DNA from: Erpetoichthys calabaricus | Lineage: Eukaryota > Chordata > Cladistia > Polypteriformes > Polypteridae | Reading direction: 5' to 3' | NCBI RefSeq assembly: GCF_900747795.2 | Contig: NC_041409.2 | Coordinates: 71,965,960-72,029,959 of the forward strand | Length of the DNA: 64,000 nt | In this document: positions 1 to 23,500 of the stretch, one piece after another | Numbering within the stretch: position 1 is the first letter of the stretch | How the letters are laid out: every line of letters starts with the position of its first letter | Program-made: the position numbers and the translations under genes | The notes under the pieces: model-generated | Seen by the model: the letters and a program-made list of their open reading frames with translations, nothing else | What the model was told of the DNA's origin: nothing | Database searches by the model: none

Positions 1-20
1 TTACTAATTAGTGGGTCTAA

Positions 21-444
21 TTATGTTATATGGGTTGAAGACAGTGGCACTGACCAGAAAGCAGGAGACAGAGCTGGAGGTAGCAGAGTTAAAGATGCTA
101 AGATTTGCACTGGGTGTGACAAGGATTGACAGGATTAGAAATGAGGCCTTTATCGGGTCAGCTCAAGTTGGACAGTTGGGAGACAAAGTCAGAGAGGCGA
201 GATTGCGTTGGTTTGGACATGTGCAGAGGAGAGATGCTGGGCATATTGGGAGAAGGATGCTAAGGATAGAGCTGCCAGGGAAGAGAAATAGAGGAAGGCC
301 TAAGAGAAGGTTTATGGATGTGGTGAGAGAGGACATGCAGGTGATGGGTGTAACAGAACAAGATGGAGAGGACAGAAAGATATGGAAGAAGATAAGCCGC
401 TGTGGCGACCCGTAATGGGAGCAGCTGAAAGAAGAAAAAGAAGA
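21..444 (+). mobile_element. 5'-truncated RTE-type LINE with 11-bp target duplication
   Basis: The frame at 11-415 reads [38 protein letters not shown] and [16 protein letters not shown], the C-terminus of a non-LTR retrotransposon ORF. It is the same 3' end as the longer copy at 34930-36793. The tail is GAAGAAAAAGAAG. AGTGGGTCTAA flanks it at 10-20 and 445-455. The RTE clade is my recognition, not a search result. Confidence 0.8.
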
Positions 445-831
445 AGTGGGTCTAACACTAAAGTAGTTGCAGCCTTTCAGTATTCAGTGTTGTTTCCCTG
501 GGTGTCTGCTCTGCTAGTTTTTAATTGTCATTATTAAGGTACAATGAAGTGAGAAAAACTGCACAGAGAAAGGGCAAATTATAATGAAATCAACAAACGA
601 GAGTTAAGTATTTAAATCTATAGCAAAAATACAAATATTTCTAAATGTCTTATAAATGTAAAATCATGCTGCTGAGCTTTTCTGAATGTAGAATAAGAAG
701 AGACAAAATACCAGCTAATTAAATGAACTCAGTGTTCTCAGTTGTTGTTACTGATTATTAGTCTGGATGGAACAAAAACCTGCAGCCACAGGGGGTCCCC
801 AGAACTGAGTTTGAAAACCCTGCTTTATACC
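445..831 (+). repeat. Unclassified interspersed repeat, copy A
   Basis: This stretch aligns along its length with 18468-18843 (shared GTCTAAC, TTTTTAATTGTCATTATTA, ATTTCTAAATGTCTTA and CTGAGTTT blocks). It also includes bases 1-20, with the RTE insertion between. It has no open frame, no terminal repeats that I can see, and no recognised family. Confidence 0.65.
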
Positions 832-965
832 AGCAGCAATATGCATGTATATGCCTTTCTGTGAATGTAATTCCCAAATCAGAATTTTTTTTCTTTTTAG
901 TAATTCTGGTGGATTTTCAGACAACCGTGTTTGTATGTGTGTATATATTTAAGCTTCTGTGAAAA

Positions 966-1011
966 GCCAAATTTCCCTCTGGGAACAAGTAAAGTTCTTT
1001 CTATCTGTTTA
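966..1011 (+). repeat. Old LINE 3'-tail fragment
   Basis: AAATTTCCCTCTGGGA followed by AAGTAAAGTTCTTTCTATCTG resembles the common fish LINE tail in which a TTTCCC..GGGA block precedes AATAAAGTATCTATCTAT. The same tail lies in antisense near 40384. Confidence 0.4.
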
Positions 1012-1055
1012 CTGAGAAGCCCCAAGTTAGGTTAATTAACAATTCTGAAGTGAGG

Positions 1056-1110
1056 GTAAGGGTGTTTGCTAGTGCCCTGCAGTGGACTGGCACCATGTTT
1101 ATGGCGTACT
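1056..1110 (+). repeat. SINE/LINE tail fragment
   Basis: GTGCCCTGCAGTGGACTGGC with GGCGTACTCC after it matches the widespread fish SINE tail (GCCCTGCGATGGACTGGCG). It is short and old. Confidence 0.4.
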
Positions 1111-1810
1111 CCTCCGTCACCTCTGATAGCATCAGAATAGGCAGCTGTCTCCTGTGATCCTGCACACAAGTAAATGACGTTGATAATGGATGGACATTTA
1201 TATGATACATTTCCAATTCATGTTTAGCACTGTTTAGAATGTTGGTTGTAAAGTAGTATTTTTTTTTAACCAGTGTTGAATTATAGGTTTTAAGGTCATT
1301 CTTGTCACGTGTGCAGTAAAAATCGTACTTGCATGCACTAATCAATATGTTAACCACTCTGAGTCCCTGATTAGCAAGTATACGTGTAACAACATTGCTT
1401 TGAAACTTCTGTCCTTGTTACCTGAAAAATCTCACAACACTAGTTACAACACTAGCTTCTGTTAGCAGACATGTTAAATTTCTTTTAGATTCTGATCTTC
1501 TCCCTGCAGTCACTAGGAAGGTAACATACATACACTCACCAATTTTCTTGTAAGAGAAAAAGTCACTAAAGTTGCATGTAAATGCAAGAGGATGGCTTTG
1601 GTTGATCTCGGGACACCAAATACCCAGTCTCCACCACTTAAGGTCATAAGCCTTATAGATGTGCGTCTCTCGTGATCTTTAGTGGTTTGTTGTGGAGAGA
1701 CTGGTTTGGATGCCTTCAATAAATTGATTAAAGGGCCAAGCAAAGAACAATCCAAAAGTGCTTATTTTAGTGATTCGAGTGTAAGGCAGGAACCAACCAT
1801 GGGTGTGGTG

Positions 1811-1925
1811 AAAGGCCATCACAGGGTTCATTCACGCACATAGTCACACTCATCTGGGGCCAATTTAAAGCCAGCAATTATCCTAACGTGCATATCTTTG
1901 ATATGTGGTAGAAAAGGCAATTTAG
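1811..1925 (-). repeat. Antisense SINE tail fragment
   Basis: GGCCATCACAGGGTTCATTC, GGGGCCAATTTAAAG and CCTAACGTGCATATCTTTG are the reverse-strand blocks of the same SINE tail group seen whole at 44858-45220. Diverged. Confidence 0.5.
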
Positions 1926-2037
1926 GCAAGCAAGAGGACAGTAAATATTTAATGGAACGAATTTTCCAGAAATTTAAAGTAAGGAAGCCATCTAACCCAT
2001 TCTGTTTCACACAAGAGATGGTTTCTGACTTTAATAG

Positions 2038-14033
<11,996 letters not shown>

Positions 14034-14976
14034 ATGATATTCACCAGTGATGGAGCACTAAAGGGGATGACTGAAAACAACATAAGCCAGAACAGAAAAA
14101 AGAAATATTTTAAACTAAAATAATCACCAGAGACTAAGGAAGCTGTTTCATTGGAGGAGTGGATATGAAAAGAAACAAGTAATTTTATTATTAAAAAGAG
14201 GTGGTTTCAGCCAGTATAGATCCAGCGTACATCATGTGTTTTCTGCTTGATCATGGTGTTGTATTAAGCTTGGACCTGACTAAAATGGTCAGCACTGTGC
14301 ACTTGACAATTTTTTATATAGGAATTCTTTAGTTTTACACCTACAAGATTTCGTGTGTGTCTTTTTTTCCTCATATTTATTCAACATGAGTGCCTTGGAT
14401 AATTTATTAGAATTTTAAAAAAATGTCTTTTTTCCATTTACTTTTAAATTATGATTTCACAAAATGTTTGATCAAGCTGGCCTTTGGGACAAAAGGCTAG
14501 AACTGTTATTGGTTATAATGTATTGGCATCTATTGGAATATGTCAGAACTCCTCATGTATAATAACCTTGCTCTGTCCAATGTTAGTATTTTATTACTCC
14601 TGAGCATTACTAGCTGTGCACTGGAATTCATGTTCATCAGGGCCTTCTTCAGGGAACATCTAATATGTTACAAATTACATATGTTCTGCAGCATTTAAAG
14701 TAAGCCTTGCACACTGAAGCAAACAATTTGCACAGGTGTCCCAACTTGTGTTGATTACTTAAAAACCCTGTGTCTTAAAGCAGTGTTAGAACAGTCTGTA
14801 ACTACAGCCTCTGAGGTACTACTTGAACTATATTCCAGTGATAATGAAAAGAAAACAGCAATTAACAAATTAAATGAAACAAAGCATTATTACCCTTAGA
14901 AGTATAGGTCTTTCATTTAGAGAAATTACAAAAAGAAAAAAAAAATGTGCCAGTGATTCCAGTGATGTCCTCCTCA
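14034..14976. other. JMJD7 3' UTR and intergenic DNA
   Basis: No coding signal. ATTAAA at 14190 could serve as a polyadenylation signal but is unsupported. Confidence 0.4.
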
Positions 14977-15470
14977 GTCCAAAGGCAAATTGGAGACTGG
15001 AAGAAACTCTGATAGGAAGAGATCTGGCAGACCCAAAGTCATAATTCAATAAGAAGACAAATTTCTGAGGGCCACCAGCTTGTGTGATCAAAGACGCCTC
15101 GTAGCACAACAGTCCAGGTTGAAAAAAAGCAAGTCAAGTTTCTACTGTAAAGTTTCTACTGACTTGGTGCTGCAGGTTTGAGAGGTTGAGTGGCAGTAAG
15201 AAAGCCAGTCCTTAACGGACAAAACAGGGCCCTGAAATACCATCTGTGGACTGCTGCAGATTGAACAAAGTCTCTTCACAGTAGAAACTGAGACTTGCTT
15301 TTTTTCAACCACTATATTACGCTGTGCTTGAAGCTGTGTTGTGCTATATGAGGCACCTGTGATCACACAAGCTGGTGACCCTCAGAAACGTGTCTTTGTA
15401 TTGGGTTGTGACATTAGGTCTGCCAGATCTCTACCTAGTTTCTTTCTAAACTTCTTTGCCTTTCGATTGC
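14977..15470. mobile_element. Head-to-head pair of decayed Tc1-like fragments (inverted repeat)
   Basis: The left arm 14977-15140 and the reverse complement of 15293-15470 share GAGATCTGGCAGACC, TTTCTGAGGG, CACCAGCTTGTGTGATCA, TAGCACAACA and GTTGAAAAAAAGCAAGTC. These encode the FLRVTSLR..RLTxxQLQAQ and KQVSVSTVKR parts of a Tc1-like transposase (minus strand: VEKKQVSVSTVKRLC). Both copies stop at about the same transposase position, facing each other across a 150-bp centre. Confidence 0.7.
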
Positions 15471-15787
15471 GTACTTGACTGACACTTCTTGTTTATATAT
15501 TGTGTATGCATATCGAATACGCCTATTAAGAGTTTCATCAATCCTGCTGGGCTAGGCTTCACGCCCTCACAACTATAAGTAGAGCCAAGACTGTGGATGT
15601 TGAGATTTGAGGGCCTTTAAGTAGAGGCTACATCTGGTTTTGTTCAAAACTAAGTTACAAAAGGTTGAATTACATGAATAATAATGCTAGCTGTGCTACC
15701 TGTCAAAGATGGATTGAAATTTAAGTATTCAACATAGCCCTCAGCATTGAGGTTTGCAGTGTACCGTGCATAGTATACAGTACTGTA

Positions 15788-16911
15788 CACTCATTGGCCA
15801 CTTTATTAGGTACCCCTGTTCAACTGCTTGTTAACACAAATATCTAATCGGCAAAGTACATGGCAGAAACTTGATATATTTAGGGCTATAGACATTGCCA
15901 AGATGACCTGCTAAAGTTCAAACCGAGCATCAGAATGGGGAAGAAAGTTGATTTAAGTGACTTTGAATGTGGCTTGCTTATTGGTTCCAGAGGGGCTGGT
16001 CTGAATATTTCAGAAACTGATGATCTACTGGGATTTTCACATTCACTCATCTTTAGGGTTTACAGAGAATAGTCTGAAAAAGACAAAATTGCCAGTGAGC
16101 AGCAGTTGTCTGGGTGAAAATGCCTTGTTCAGGTCAGAGGAGAATGGCTGGACTTGTTAAAGCTGATAGAAAGGCAACAGTAACTCAAATAACCACTCAT
16201 TACAACCGAGATACACAGAAGAGCATCTTTGAACAAAACATGTTGACCATTGAAGCAGGAGACCACACCGGGTGCCACTTCTGTCAGCTAAGAGCAGGCA
16301 ACCAAGTCAATAATTCACAAGGGCTCACCAAAATTGGACAGTAGAAGATTGGAAAAATGTTACCAGGTCTAATGAGTCTCAATTTCTGCTGCAACACTGG
16401 GATGGTAGTATTTGGTGGGGATCCATCCTTGCTTGTATCAACGGTTCAGGCTGGTGGTGGTGGTGTAATGGTGTTGAAAATATTATCTTGGCACACTTTG
16501 AGCTCCTTAGTGCCAACTCCGCATCATTTAAATGCCACAGCCTACCAGAGTATTGTTGCAGACCATGTCCATCCCTTTATGACTGCAGTGTACTTCTCTT
16601 CTGATGGCTACTTCCAGCAGGGTAACACACCATGTCACAAAACTCAAATCAACTCAAGCGGGTTTCTTGGACATGACCATGTCTTCACTCATGGCCTCCA
16701 GTCATCAGCTCTCAGTCCAACTGAGGTGGAACTGGAGATTCGCATAATGGACGTGCAGCGGACAAATTGGCAGCAACTGCGTGATGTCATCATGTCAGTA
16801 TTTCTAACACATGGGTGAATCTATGCCACGAAAAATTACGGTGGTACTATAGGGAAAAGGGGGTCCAACGCGGAGCTAGCAACGTGTACCTACTAAAGGG
16901 GCTGGTGCGTG
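15788..16911 (+). mobile_element. Decayed Tc1-like transposon
   Basis: The ends CACTCATTGGCCACTTTATT and CTACTAAAGGGGCTGGTGCG are inverted repeats with flanking TA. Blocks such as CATCAGAATGGGGAAGAAAG, CAGGCTGGTGGTGGTGGTGT and GACCATGTCCATCCCTTTAT identify a widespread fish Tc1-like family. Several frameshifts and gaps break the transposase; the longest open piece is 16357-16818. Much older than the copy at 9203. Confidence 0.85.
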
Positions 16912-16999
16912 TATGTTTCTGCTGTATGGGATTCGTAAAAAGCAGTGACAATGTTTGTGATGCTCCATCTATTGAAACGCGAAATGCAAAGCATTTGAT

Positions 17000-17560
17000 T
17001 ACTAAAATGTTTGTGATATGCTTTGGAATAGCAGAGTAATAGCAACCGGACGGACACACAGAACACTTCTCCATTTATTAAGATGGTATTGCCTCCATAT
17101 CAATCGCGCAAATTGACGAGGAACCAGTGCTGAGCAGCGAACGAAACCAAGTGAGCGCGATAATGACCGGCCGGGCTTACATCATTAGTGCGAAGTGGAG
17201 GACGGAAAGAGAGTGAAAACACAACAGCCACTGGCTTCGTCGTGAGGACCTGCAGACCAAGAGTGCTTTATATTCCACGTTCGGATGGATGGAGAGTCCT
17301 CGCTGGAAAGTTATTTTGACCAGTCTATCGTTGGAGTAAGTACAAGTCGGCCATTTATGCCGCGACGTTCGCCATTCGGTATAGTGGAAACAATTCAGTC
17401 CTAAACCAAACTGGCCTTTACTTGTTAAACGCTTGCGCCGCTGTCATGTCAGGCGGAGTCGAATCATTGAGTGCCTCGTTAAGTCGTCCGCGATTTGGAA
17501 TCGGAAGTGGCGTTCTGAGTGAGACCGTGTATCGAGTTGGGTGAGTTAACGTGCAGGAGT
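17000..17560 (+). promoter_or_regulatory. CpG-rich patch around TBPL2 first exon, likely promoter
   Basis: CpG dinucleotides are dense here (for example AGCGCGATAATGACCGGCCG near 17156) against an AT-rich, CpG-poor surrounding. The patch starts just after the end of a decayed Tc1 element and covers the 17-codon TBPL2 exon 1. Calling it a promoter is inference from composition and position. I see no convincing TATA box at a suitable distance. Confidence 0.5.
17285..17335 (+). CDS. tbpl2: TBPL2 exon 1 (17 codons)
   Basis: ATG at 17285 opens [17 protein letters not shown], followed directly by the strong donor GTAAGTAC. The frame ends in phase 0, exactly what exon 2 at 30803 needs. The acidic M-D/E-x-E-S-x-L-E-x-Y-F opening is what I would expect of TBPL2 N-termini in fish and frogs. 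The call rests on phase, donor and CpG context rather than on an alignment. Confidence 0.7.
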
Positions 17561-20500
17561 GCACAGCATACGTGTTGTAACGTGACGTTTTGGGTATTTA
17601 CACGTTTTTTTGTGAGCATTTTACATTATATTCCTCTTACCAAACAGATGGAGTGCTCTCCTGTCTACACGGCGTGGTTCCCCTCATTCTAGTCCTATTC
17701 GCCCCGTTCGGTTACCATATAAATGTAAATCTGGTCTACAGGGGCTGAAGTTTCAGTTATTTTTACAATGACGAAAATATTTACGACAGAGTAAATTATA
17801 TATCGGTTACTTTCCTACCTGAGCATTGCGAACGAATTGGGTTTTGTATTTAAAGCCTTTTCCCGAAAAGGGTTAATAAGGGCATGTATGCATCCAGTTC
17901 TACTCCCTCCAAGTGACAGCAGGTTTTTGTTCCGAGCGTATTTATTTTTAAATTTGACTTTTAGTTTCATTAAGCCAGCTGTTATATCCCAGTTAGCTAT
18001 TAGGTGGTGAAGGGGCGAGAGAGATGGCCAATTAAGAGGCAGAAAGACCAAGCTGTGGTGAGCAGTTTAGCCAAGGCAGCTGGGTAGACACTACTCTCTT
18101 TTTATTAAGGGATTCCTCGTGCTCTTTAATGACCCTAGAGAGTCAGGACCTCGGTTTAATATGTTATCCAAAGGACAGCGCCACATTTCAGTGTGTTCTT
18201 CACTGCACTGTTGCATTAGGATCCACACACAGACCACAGGGCAAGTGCCTCGCCAACATCTCTTCCAGCAGAAATCCTAAGCTTTGTGTCCACCATCCAA
18301 GTAGTAACCAGGCCTGAACACACCTCGCTTAAGGTAGATTATCTGGTCTGAAGTGAAGGGGGTATGGCAGCTGGCCAAAGGGGATACTTTAATGTTTTTA
18401 AACTGACTTTCAACATTGTTTTCATCCTGTTTTTCCACATGTTCTGATCTTTTAATCCATTATTTACTAATCAGCACGTTAGAGGGTCTAACGCTGAAGT
18501 AGTGCTGGCTTTCCACCTTTTAGCATTGTTTGCCCAGGTGTCTACTCTGCTCATTTTTGATTGTCATTATTAGGATATAATTAAGGGAGCAAATGAAGCA
18601 GAACGAGACAAATTAACAGGAAAACAACCAAAGAGAGAGAAGCATTTAAAGCTATGCCAAAAATACAAGTATTTCTAAATGTCTTAGCAATGTTAAAAAC
18701 CCACTGCTCTGCTGGTCTGAATGCAGAATAGAAGACCAAGAAAAGATGGACTAATTAAATCAATCTGAGGTAAAATGACTTGTGAAATCTTGAGCGACAT
18801 GGAGTTCCCACAGGACTGAGTTTAAGAATCACTGCTTAATGTGAAGCAGTAAATGTAAATTAATTTAAAACAGGAATAATATGCACAGAATTAAAATAAA
18901 CAGTTTAGGAAGTTCACCAGGTTGTAACGTACAGTATATACCAAACAGGTCAGAGATTGGGCAGAAATTCAGCTTTAAGGGTATTTTGTTTCTCGTCCTG
19001 ATGTGGTTAAATATTCATTGGATTTAGAACAGGCACATAAACAGACCTTCTAAAACTGCGCCTTATATAATATTCTGTTGCTTACAAAATAAAGGATGAA
19101 ATGGAAAGAAAAATATTGGTATACTAGGGAGCTTTGCCCCCTGCTTGCTTCGCTCGCCAACCCCTGTGCCTGCGCTACCCGCTACCCTCTTTGCAGTTCT
19201 GTTGCTCGCGTATGGGGATGCAGATGTTCAATATAAACAGATTTTTATGGGAATTGATACTTATGCATAATAGAACTATTTTACATTACAGCGAGTAATT
19301 AACCATATTAAAGCATAAAACATAATAATTTGAAAGTAAATTATGTTTCATGTTGCGAGTTATTTGTTGCATAATAGGATTTCATTCTGTTTGGCTTTGA
19401 AATTAATATGCAAATACTTTTAAACTTACACTTTTACTGTAAAACTTCAATAAAATTAATTTTTTAATAAAATTTTCGTCAATATCGCATTGAATTTTCA
19501 TTCTGTGACTTTTCTTTCGACTTTTATCGTGGCAATGCATCATATAACTGCCTGTGATAGAATTTTGTTTCTCCCTATTAAATAAGACTTTTTCGAATAT
19601 TTGGCTCTGAGAATAGCTTTTGCAAAGACAATTAACAAATCTAACGGGAAACTGTTAACGTTTTAATACGAATGGCATATCAAGATCTCCTTTGGTGTCT
19701 TAATGTTATCCGCAGAAGATGTACTACATTATCTTTCTTAGATACATCCTTCTTTCTATAGTAATTTGGCCGTTGGAAGACCGGACAGTGTTAATGGTAG
19801 TAGATTTTCTTCGTGATATTGTAAGTTGATGTTTTCATCTTCCGCACGATCACCACCGTGTCAGCATAGTCCATTGATACGCATTCAACCAGTTTGCCAT
19901 GTAACCGATCAACATTTTTGGCGTTGATCTGTTTGACGTCATCATTTCTCGGTGCTAGGATTGCCCGTGTACTCATTTTTTCTGTTGATAACCCTTTGTG
20001 ATTAAATAAGATTTGGACATAATATGTCGTCTTTAATTGGGAACTTAAAGTGAGGAAAATTTTAAAATTTATAAGAGCTGAGAGAGCAGAAAATGTGTCT
20101 GTCCAAAGCATTCACGCGACTGAGAGGTGAGAGGACTGTGTGTGTGGTTGAATATGATTGAGAGGAGGGCATGACTTGAAAAAATCTCGTGGCCAAAGTC
20201 TCAAATAGTGGCTATTCAACTTCATTCTCATTTATCTCAAAATAATCTGTGTGAACAGCTCCAGTCTGTTTTTTGTCCCCTCCACAGTACAGAAACAGCA
20301 CTTATAAAAATTACTAATACCCTCCTTATGGCAGCAGATTCCGGTTTAATTACTATTCTCATCCTCCTCGATTTGAGTGCAGCCTTTGACACTATTTGTC
20401 ACACTACTCTTCTCAATAGATTATCTTCGATTGGCATTACCCCCACTCCACTAGATTGGTTCAGATCCTACCTCTCAGGCCACACTCAGTTTGTTCAGCT

Positions 20501-23500
20501 TAAAACTTTCACATCCCAACCCACCGCTGTTACTTCAGGTGTGCCCTAGGGCTCTGTCCTTGGGCCCCTTCATTTCATTATTTACCTCCTATTTACCTTC
20601 CCCTTGGTAATATCTTTCGTAAATATAACATTAGCTTCTACTGTTATGCTGATGACACCCAGCTCTATCTCACTAGCAAACCTACTGGTTCATTTCCACC
20701 CTCCTCGCTTATTGATTGCATAGCAGAAATCAAATCCTGGTTTTCTTAAATTAAATAGTGACAAAACTGAGGTTTTCCTCATTGGTACAAAATCAACATT
20801 ATCCAAAACTGACCACTTGTCATTTGTTATTGATAATTGCTGTCTCCCCTTCCCCACAGGTTGAGTCTGGGTGTCATCCTTGACAGTACTTTATCCTTTC
20901 AGTCCCACATCAATAACATCTCCCGGTCTGCATATTTCCACTTGCGTAACATTAATCGTATTCACCCCTCCCTCACTCCCCACACCACTGCTATCCTTGC
21001 TCATAGCCTTGTCACTTCTCGTCTGGATTATTGCAATTCCCTTTTCTTTGGTCTTTCTCGCAAATCTCTTTATAAGCTTCAGCTGGTCCAGAATTCAGCT
21101 GCCCACATCATTACTAGAACCCCCTCTATTCACCATATCACTCCCATTTTGCAGCAGCTTCACTGGCTTCCAGTTCCGCATTCAATTCAAAATTCTTCTG
21201 TTAACTTTTAAGGCTATCTACAACCTCGCTCCTCCATATCTGTCTGACTTCCTCCATGTTGCCATTCCCTCCTGTACCCTTAGATCCTCTTCCTCCATCC
21301 ACTTGACTGTCCCCTTCGTCCATCTTACTACTATGGGGAGCAGAGCATTCTGTTGCTCTGCTCCCCAGCTCTGGAACTCCCTACCATCTGAGCTTAGAAA
21401 TATTGAATCATTTTCACTTTTCAAATCTAAACTTAAAACTTATTTAAGACTGCTTTTTCTCATTGATTACAATTGCTCTGTCTGATTTTAATTTTTGTAT
21501 TTTACTTTTGTTTATAATCTGTGATTAACTATTGTTCGGTGTCCTTGAGTGTTTAGAAAGGCGCCTACAAATAAATAATCTTTAGTAGTATTATTATTAC
21601 TTTTAAATCCACTAAAGTTGCAAAATATTTGCATTAACATTTACTCAGGCACCTATTTAAAAAAAAAGTTTCAGTGAAAGTTTTAATTTTCACATTAGAC
21701 ATAGCTATTAAGCATTTTGCATAGTGTTAAACTATTTAATATTCTTATTTATAGATATTGGTTATATTGTCCATTGCTTTCTAATTAGGAAAAAAAAGAC
21801 AAGGACAGAACCTGTGACAGTAATTCTTTACATTCTGTCTCCTCCATTTTGTTAACAACAGGCTTTACATTTCTTAAGTATTAGAGTGGTAAATGGCAAA
21901 ATGTTAAACGCAGCTAAAAGGTTTTTAATAAATCCTCATCTACGTAACTCTGCTAGCAGCAGCTACCTGGATAACGTCTCGTGCCTCTTGAACTCTTATC
22001 TGGCACTGATTGCAGTTACATTGACGGGCTTCAGATTTGCATCATTTTGATTTTTTTTTTTCTTTTTTTCCCACGTCTTTCTGTTGGTCAGCATGTGTGC
22101 TTTTTAAATGTTTTTAAATAGGCTGCTTGATTTACATCTGTACTACTCTGTTGTCACACAAATATTACATCGGTTAACTGTATTCTTTTCCATCTGTGTA
22201 AAGTAGCCGCATACAATGCTATGCGTTTGGCCGCATTCTGCTCTTGTGCAAGGGGTGTGGGTCGATGGCATTCTTGAGTCGCAGCACGTCAGCTCACTTC
22301 AGTATGTGAGAGCAGAACGTGTGTTAGTACTTTCTATGAATTTTGCAAGAATGTTGCTGTCATATCTTGCAGGAAAAAAAAAGTAATTGTTATTTATTAA
22401 TGATACTAAATGAGTACCGTTTGAGTATTGAAGTATCAATCTACCCGTCCATAAGGTACAACAGCGCACTGATAAGTCCAGAGAAGAGTGACTAGGTGGA
22501 TTCTCGGACTGAGAGGTAGGAGCTACGAGGGGATAGTGGTGGAGTTGAAGCTTTTTAGTTTAAACAGACCGAGGTTAGGAGGTGACATGATTGAAGGGTT
22601 TCAAATTTAGAAGACATTTAGTACAGTGGATTTCAGATGGTTCATTACAGTAAATTCAACACAAACACACAGACACATCTGGAAACGTATTAAGGTCGAA
22701 TTTCACACAACTGTTAAGCTTTACTTTACAAAAATTAGTATAGACACATGGAATCAATTATTAAGTAGTGTGGTAGAGAATAGAACTTTAGGGACTTTTA
22801 AAATTCAACTTCAGCTGTTGTTGATAGTTGGAGTGACAGATCGTAAAGTATGGAAGAAAAAGGATTATGGTAAAGGCTGATGGGTCATTACCAAGAAATG
22901 AAAACAGATGTTTATAGTGATATCATTGAATTGCTATATGATGAATATGTTATAGTAAAACAGTTATTGGTAACATTTTTCCTTTTTATTAAAATTGTTT
23001 ATTAAAGGAGGAAAGGTGAAGTGGGAATTTTGGACTGGATCAGTAGCTAAAGGACTGAGCACATCTCATCATAATACTGTTTGGTGTGTTTTTTCTTTTT
23101 TTGGAAATTGGAATTTACACAATTTGTATAACTACACAAACATTAGATAAAACATTCTCAAGACTAGATGAGAATTTTAAAGACATTGGAGAAGTTGGCC
23201 TGGTTAAGAGGAAAAATATGCTAAATTTGTTTGGAAGGCAAGTCTGAATATCACTTTTTTTATTTTTTATTTATTTATTTTTTTTTACATAAAGAGCAAT
23301 CACTGAAAGTGTCAGATTTCATTATATGCCATGGACATTTTGAAATGCCAAATACTTGTATATGAGAAATAATCTTAAATTGTATTGAAGCCAGCATTTA
23401 ACCAACTTAATGAGATCTAAATGAAATCTCTCTGAAGAAGCTCTGATGACTGAAAATTTTTAGTTGTAACGGGTCAGCACGTGAATTCAGTAAAACATGA

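Noticed and set aside
14190-14195. ATTAAA as JMJD7 polyadenylation signal
   Set aside because: Plausible distance from the stop, but the region is AT-rich and such hexamers are expected by chance.
17266-17275. TTTATATT as TATA box for TBPL2
   Set aside because: It lies only about 15 bp before the start codon, leaving almost no 5' UTR; more likely chance or 5' UTR sequence.
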